From the NCBI GenBank assembly GCA_032358165.1, contig JAALGY010000016.1, positions 620,001 through 684,000 of the forward strand: a DNA stretch of 64,000 bases, in the 5' to 3' direction. Position numbers and translations under genes: made by a program. The stretch comes from Diplosphaera chodatii (Eukaryota > Chlorophyta > Trebouxiophyceae > Prasiolales > Stichococcaceae). A model generated the notes under the pieces. The model saw only the letters and a list, made by a program, of their open reading frames with translations, did not search any database and was not told the DNA's origin. Of this stretch, positions 58,094 to 64,000 are shown piece by piece. How positions within the stretch are numbered: the stretch's first letter is position 1; each line of letters begins with the position of its first letter.

Positions 58094-61000
58094 TCATTGA
58101 TCAGCCAGCCCCACGGCATTCTCAGCTGCTGGCGGCAGGGGTTGGTCCTGCCGCTGCAAATCCTCCTGTGCAGCAAAGAAGTTTTGGACTGCGCTGATCG
58201 CCGGTTGGTGGAGCAGCTCGCTGCTGCCCGCCTCACTGCTGCTGCCGCCTGCGCCGAGCGGCTGCAGCAGCGGCTTGAACGGCATGGCGCCAGCCGCCAA
58301 TGACGCAGACGTCACGGAGCCCAGTGACCGGGAGCTGGCTGCCGCGAGCCCAGGCGTTGCTGCCAGCAGCCGCTCCACGATCTCCGCTGCATCTGGCCGC
58401 TGTGCAACCTGAGGGTGCAGTCGTGAACGAGTAACTCACGGGCTCAACACTGCACCTCCTGAGCCTACCCATCGCAGAGGAGCAGAGGAAGCACATATGC
58501 GTGCTGCAGGCACCAACAGCTCATCCAGCACAGGCAGGTCGAAGGCAGGCTTACATCTACGTTGATGCAGTCCTCCAGCAGCTGCTGGATCTCGGGCGGC
58601 GCCTCGTCATCGTGCACTTCCCGCAGGTGTCCCCGCACCGGCGGCTGCTTGGTGATGATCTCCCACAGCACCACGCCAAAGCTGCAGCCGCAGCAGACAA
58701 CAGCAGTTGCTGGTACAGCAGGCAGCTGCTCCAGCCATGTGCCGGGGCCGAGACGGATCCAAGACCGCGCTTGGCAGCTGTGCGTCTCACTCGTGCAGGT
58801 GGGGAGCCAATGCTGACAGGCCGCACCTATACGAGTCCACCTTTGGGCTGCACTTGCCGCCCATGAGCAGCTCCGGCGCGGCGTAACTGCACAGCCGACA
58901 AGCGCGCAGTAGCTCAGACAGGCGGGCAATGCTAGGTGGCTCAAATGCTGTACTGTCTGATTGACGCGCCTGCGCATTTCCGCCTGATGATGTTAGACTG
59001 TTTGCCAATCCGGGTGTTGCTGCTCTGGCCTTGGCGCTCCTCACCTGAAGGTGCCAGTGGCGCTGCCTGCTGAGAAGTAGTCGGCTGTGATCGCCAGGCC
59101 CACATCTGCAATCTTGGCAATGCCCTCACGTGTCAGCAGCACATTGCTGGTCTTGATATCCCTGCAGGGTCCGTAGGCAGCAACACCGTCAGCCGACCTA
59201 TTTTGAGCCGACAGCGCATCCAGGAGGACGACTGGTGTCATCTAACTCAGCAGCAAAGCGGTGAGGTGGTGTGAAGGCCTCCAGTCGCATGCAGAGTCTC
59301 ATCAGACGTTGTGTCCACCTGTGGATGACGCCTGAGGAGTGTAGGAAGTGTAGACCCCGGGCAATGTCCAATGCCACCTGCGCCAGCCCATTGCTCAACA
59401 CTGCTCCGCGACCATGAAGCCAGGGCGTTCGGCTGCATACTCATGGGCGAGATGTCAGGCGTGGAACCCGAGTCGAGCTATCAACAGCACCTGCGCCCCG
59501 CGCTTGTCCCAAGCATACTCCTCCTGGTTCTGCCACAGCGCCTTCCTCAGGTCACCTCCCTCCATGAGCTCCATGACCTGCGAAAGAAGAACCACGACGA
59601 CATGCATTTCATGACCTTAATAAAAGGGCTACTCGCAGCGTTCAGGCTTGTGACGAGCCAAGCGCATGCGTGCTGCGAGGCAGTAGGGCTGAGCATTGTG
59701 GTTCCGGCAAGCAGCATCAAAAACTCTGGAGCAGTCCTCGCTTAATGGTCGCACCAGCATGGGTGCTGACACCTCAACACAAAAGCCGTAGAACTGCACC
59801 ACATTCCGGTTGAAGCTCACGTGCTTCAGGATGTTGATCTCCTTGTGCTGCAGCAGGGGCGCAGCAACTCCTGATATGGTGCCATGATTAGTTGCTGCAT
59901 GATCACCGTCATAGCTGGTGGCAGGTGATCAAGCGTGAACAGCATGGTAGATGTCGCACCAGTGCAGACAACAGCATGTCATCTGAGAGGCAGGTCAGCT
60001 GCTTGACCGCCACATCATGGTGGCCCCGCCAGAGGCCTCTGTAAACCTGCATAGATTATGTCCACCTCATGTTAGTTGTGACACGGCTAGTATGCTTCAA
60101 AGCAGGGTTGGCGCCAGACAGACGGCTACTGTTGGCTGCCTTATGGTGGGATGCCTGCGTGCTGAGGACTGCGACTCTCACCTTCCCGAAGTTTCCGGCG
60201 CCAAGCAGCCAGATGCGGCCATCGGGATGAAGGCAAATCTCCACATCTTCTGGAGAGATCGCGATGGAGCCAGCTGACGAGGACATGTCGCTGGTGCTGC
60301 AAACGCACACAAGGAGGCATTCCATTTGACGTCTGATTGTATCGTGCTGTTGTGTTGTGTGTTGTACGTGCAAAAGGCAAACGACTGTCATGCAGAGGGT
60401 CAGATAGCCTGATGGTAGCGCAGGCCGCACGCCAATCCAGCAGCACAGCACCCAGAACTCACCTGCTCACCTACAATAATTCCCCACCTGCTGGTGCTGC
60501 CGCTGCGGCCATCCGGCTTGTACCAGTGCACAGCCTGAGATGTGACGCCAGCAACTTTGCGGTCTGCCGCCTCCCGCTGCCGGCGCTTCCGCAAGAAGGC
60601 AAAACCGGCCAGTGCCGCCAGCAGGGCCACTGCAGCGACGAACCCAGCGACAATACCAGCAATGGCCCCGCTGCTGATGCGCCCACTGCCGTTGCTTCCT
60701 GCTGCATCCTGACCCCGAATGGCGATTGAGCCTGGAGCTGCGGCCGGTTCTGTGCTGATGATGGCCATCGGCTGTCCCTTGAGCCGGGTGTAGACCGTGG
60801 CATTCCGGAGAGTGACGGCCATGGGGTAACCCGCTGCTTCTGTGAAAGCTCTGATGCCTGGCGCAATCATGGGCCACATCTGCCACAACAGAAACCATCA
60901 GACACTTGGGCTGCTTGCTCTGCAAGTACAGGCATAGTAGGTGGACCGTTTTGCTGTGGTTGTATAGACATTGGTAGATGGAGCACGGAGTGCCCACCTG

Positions 61001-62430
61001 CATTGCTGTCAGATTTCTGTTCGGTATGAGCTCTGTCCAGACATTGACCGAGAACTTGTCTACAGACGTCTGAAGCAGCCGGCGGCTTCCATCCCTGGCA
61101 GCTGCAGCAGCCCGCCAGTCTGTCACGTTGGCGAGGGCGATGGGCACGTTGGCCACCCTGCGGCAGCAGTGGTGGCACGGCAGCAGTTATGACAGGCAGA
61201 AGTTGAGGAAACTAGTACATACAGTAGCATCACCAAAGCGCAAGGATGCCATGATGTGCCCATAGCTGGGTGGGACTCCAGGGTGCACTACACCTGGATG
61301 ACGTCATGATGGCATCAAGGAGCAGAGCCTGCTTGTCGAAGGTGAAAGGCAGCAACCCAGGCCCAGAAACCTGCACCAGCGGGCTAATGCACCTTCAAAA
61401 GCCCATGCACCCTTGCTGGAACAGAGACACAGCTATGCAGCTGCTACCGTATGGTTCTACGGTATACCATACACTCCACACACCTATACAAGCGTACCTG
61501 GATGCGGCTGTAGAAGTCGGTCGTGTCGGCTGTCGTAGCGTTGGCTGGCAGTGTTGAGTTGCCAAAACGCACTCGTTTTGACCACAGCAGAAAGGACCGC
61601 AATTGAAAGCCCAGCTGCAAGCATCATCACCACGCTTCTCTGAACGTAGCTGGTGACAATCACCCGTGTTTCGTGTATGGCATTTGCTGAGGTGCCGCGC
61701 CATATTATTCGAAAGCAGCCTGATTCTAATGCCATGCACCCCTCACCTGGGCGTACCCCCTCTGAACCTGAGACTGGGCCACAAAGAGGCTGTCGGCTGT
61801 GAAGAAGGATGCGGGGCCCTCCACATTCGTCGCATAGCTCCGCAGTGCATACTCTACACAGGTGTAGTTCTCTAGACCTGCAGGACCAGGTTGCTCGATC
61901 TTAACACTATGTGACAGGTACAGCAACTGTCTGTGGGGCAGCTCTCTTCGTGTAGGTCGCAAGCTGCCCATCCGACATTGATGCAGTGTAGTCTGCATCA
62001 TGCGCACCTGGTGTCACGGACGGGTGCGTTGTGTAGTTCACAAAACGGAGTGCAGATCCGACAGGCGCAAACGTCTGATTCTGCACAATGTAGCTCGCAC
62101 TGCCACCAATTGTCGCGCGGCCCGAGATCGCCTCAGGGCCGCAGAGCAACTCCACCCCATAGCCGTGAGGCCTGCATGGGGGGCGTCAGCATGTTAGAAA
62201 CATGCAGAGGGGAGCAGCAACAGAGTCCTCCCGGCGACAGTGACACGCCCAGAGGGTTTCGGAGCTCACCTCCAGGTCGGCGGCAGCGGGTAGTTCTCGA
62301 TGGTCAATGCGGCCTGCCCTGTCGTGACGCCGATGTTCAGCGCCGTTGTCGGGGCTGCATGTGCGGCGGCGATGATGGCAAGCATTGCGGTGGCTACTAG
62401 CTGGCCGCTTTGCTTGCCTGATGTGCCCAT
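58094..62430 (-). CDS. Receptor-like protein kinase 2, TKL-type kinase with novel ectodomain
   Basis: A tandem paralogue of kinase 1. The ATG at 62430 gives a signal peptide (MGTSGKQSGQLVATAMLAII...). The ectodomain is split by seven introns: GVTTGQAALTIENYPLPPTW; GVELLCGPEAISGRATIGGS to NYTTHPSVTPG; LENYTCVEYALRSYATNVEG then SQVQRGYAQ; FGNSTLPANATTADTTDFYS; GLLPFTFDKQALLLDAIMTS; VANVPIALANVTDWRAAAAA to LIPNRNLTAMQ; and MWPMIAPGIRAFTEAAGYPM through the helix GAIAGIVAGFVAAVALLAAL and FLRKRRQREAADRK. Kinase exons match kinase 1 in order and boundaries: DVEICLHPDGRIWLLGAGNF, RGLWRGHHDVAVKQLTC, VSFNRNVVQFYGFC, VMELMEGGDLRKALWQNQEE, DIKTSNVLLTREGIAKIADV, YAAPELLMGGKCSPKVDSY, FGVVLWEIITKQPPVRGHLR. 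The tail lacks the Pro-rich repeats of kinase 1 and ends QPLPPAAENAVGLADQ at 58094. The active site is intact with DVG for DFG. Confidence 0.82.
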
Positions 62431-63703
62431 TACTGCTGCTGTTGGCGCGCGTGGCTGGGACACATGCAGCGCCACCTGCCTGGTACGCTCCAGGCCTGCT
62501 GGCAGTGCACATTGTAGCAACTCGTTTCAGTGGTGTTCAGGGTGTTCTTATCGCGCACAGATGCTCAGCATACATCAAGCCCTTCTGACATGGCCCACGC
62601 CACCGTTGGTGCTCAGCAAGTTGGAGGTGCACGCACCCTGAGTGGGCGCTTTTGGCAGGTCCGGTTCCTCAATACTGAGCCAAAAGGGTGTGGAAACCGT
62701 TCGCCCCCTGAGCGAGGCAGTCAGTGCTATGACAACACGGCTAACGGTCTATGAAGTTCAGGTGATCGACCGCACGTGCCAACGAGACGACAACCACAAG
62801 CGCGCGGCGGTTCAGCTGACGCCATCATTGGCACTACATACGTATGCTCACCTCGTAGTACAACAGGCGCTGGCCGCTGTCGCGCCGCGTCCTGTCAGGG
62901 GCCCAAGACTTCAGTTTTGGGCACACGAAAGTCGTCCTGCAAGCGTGAGCGCAGATGTTCCCTGGCCTGTTCCTCCCATCGCGTTGCAGTAGGGTCACCA
63001 AACAGCGATCAAGTGCGAGCACGAGCAGAGTGCAAGGGTTCAGAGCTCCGAGATTCTGACGAGTTCGGGCTCACCGGGCCGCCCACGCGCTGTACCATAC
63101 GCCACGCTGGCAAACAGTCGCCACATCGATCGAGGACGCACACACTGCCCTTACATAAGACCGATGCTTGCCCTGGAGCCACCTTGGAGCAGACTAGATG
63201 CATGCCTAGCGTGTTACAACATGCACTAGCACCAACTCAATGCGTGAACAGTAGCTCCATGCACATACGCGGCGATACTGATAGTACCGCCCCGCTCACG
63301 TCCATCCACTGCCCAGTGTGCCGGGACCCCCTGTTAGGTGCGTGCGCAGTGCATGCTGATATCAGGCCCTTGACTAGTCAGTGCTGTCTACTGTACAAGT
63401 GCTTTCATGCCACCCCCTACAAGCAACGAACCCCTCTCTGTCTGCCCAGGCTCAAGAGGAGGATACAGTCGTCAAAACCCTGGAATCTTTAACTTGGCAC
63501 CCTGCCAATCGGGGAGTCACGACACTCCTGAACATGCACCCGTCATTAATAGCCCTTAAGGACAAGTCGTCTATGTCCACCTTCACGTGTTCCACCTCAA
63601 AGCTCCACGAAACAAGTGCATTGATGTGATCATGAACCCGGCTTCCCTCAGGTGAACTGCGCTGTAGCAGCATTGCCACTAGTGACCCCTAAAACCCTTA
63701 ACA
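62431..63703. other. Intergenic region between kinase copies 2 and 3
   Basis: It should hold the promoter of kinase 2 and the 3' flank of the third copy. A minus-strand frame at 62,834-63,022 ends in a fair donor (GQRLLYYE then GTGAGC) but I cannot link it to anything. At 63501-63545 it has the third instance of the shared kinase 3' segment. Confidence 0.4.
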
Positions 63704-64000
63704 CTACCCCTTACATGTGACACGGTACATGCGCCAACTGCAAGGGAAGAGCGTCACAGCAGTCATGTGTTGTCTCACCACGAGGTTCCGCAGCGCTGCT
63801 GCAAACGCGCTGCGCACGTCAAACGTCCCCACTTGCAGATGCTGGTGGCAGCGGCTGCTCGTGCGGATGCGCCTGTTGTCTATCGTCTTGTGCTGCGAAA
63901 ACTCCTGGACTGCACTGATTGACGGCTGATGGACTTCGCTGCCGCCTGCCGTGCCGCTGCTGCCGCCTGCACTGAGCGGCTGCAGCAGCGGCTTGAAGGG
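63704..64000 (-). CDS. Receptor-like protein kinase 3, C-terminal tail only (runs off the window)
   Basis: On the minus strand from the edge, PFKPLLQPLSAGGSSGTAGG then EVHQPSISAVQE matches the tail of kinase 2 (PFKPLLQPLGAGGSS...HQPAISAVQN). After that a one-base deletion relative to kinase 2 shifts the frame. The shifted frame runs on to a stop at 63704, whereas the other frame would continue the ancestral tail (FAAQDDRQQAHP...EQPLPPA). The kinase domain itself lies outside the window, so whether the gene is whole cannot be judged. Confidence 0.5.
   Translation of the reverse strand, partial: PFKPLLQPLSAGGSSGTAGGSEVHQPSISAVQEFSQHKTIDNRRIRTSSRCHQHLQVGTFDVRSAFAAALRNLVVRQHMTAVTLFPCSWRMYRVTCKG

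Noticed and set aside
62776..63492. 238-codon plus-strand frame
   Set aside because: Composition is irregular, with no domain, no recognisable start context and no related sequence in the flanks of the other kinase copies. It could be chance in GC-rich DNA.
1..64000. Transposon, CRISPR array or integrated virus
   Set aside because: I found no transposase, reverse transcriptase or integrase motifs, no long terminal repeats, no regularly spaced repeats and no capsid or polymerase genes.

Overview
This is nuclear DNA of a eukaryote, most likely a green alga. The closest guess is a trebouxiophyte with moderate GC, but no marker in the window fixes the species. The genes are cut into many short exons by GT-AG introns of roughly 40 to 300 bases. 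Homologues are plant-like: a plastid-type glucose-6-phosphate dehydrogenase, UBP14, an RHIP1-like protein and a plant-type GNAT. Introns are rich in TGCA and CTGCAG, and TGTAA, the chlorophyte polyadenylation motif, occurs downstream of several genes. There are no operons, and I found no tRNA, rRNA or CRISPR array. Exon limits come from reading frames and splice dinucleotides; first and last exons are the least certain.

Left part (0-11 kb): a minus-strand gene resembling the katanin con80 domain, a plastid-type GNAT acetyltransferase (minus), a cationic amino acid permease of the APC/CAT type (minus) and a chalcone-isomerase-like protein (plus). At 11.8-16.7 kb lies a large alanine-rich plus-strand gene that I do not recognise.

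Middle part (17-40 kb): an NAPE-PLD-type metallo-hydrolase (minus), a tetraspanin-like four-helix membrane protein (plus), an RHIP1-like coiled-coil protein (minus), a PfkB-family kinase (plus), plastid-type G6PDH (minus) and a complete UBP14/USP5 deubiquitinase (plus).

Right part (40-64 kb): two tandem gene families, all on the minus strand. The first is four head-to-tail copies of a DnaQ-like (DEDDh) exonuclease with an ExoX-type C-terminal domain, an architecture I know best from Bacteroidota. Only the most upstream copy keeps all catalytic residues. Two copies have lost the same active-site positions, and the last has lost the nuclease domain while keeping the flanking parts. The second family is three receptor-like kinases (the third cut by the window edge), each with a signal peptide, an unfamiliar glycosylated ectodomain, one membrane helix and a tyrosine-kinase-like kinase. 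One copy has an ectodomain without introns where its neighbour has seven.

The two arrays are the most unusual content. The exonuclease array looks like an acquired nuclease that was amplified and mostly turned into pseudo-enzymes. The kinase array looks like a lineage-specific sensor family.
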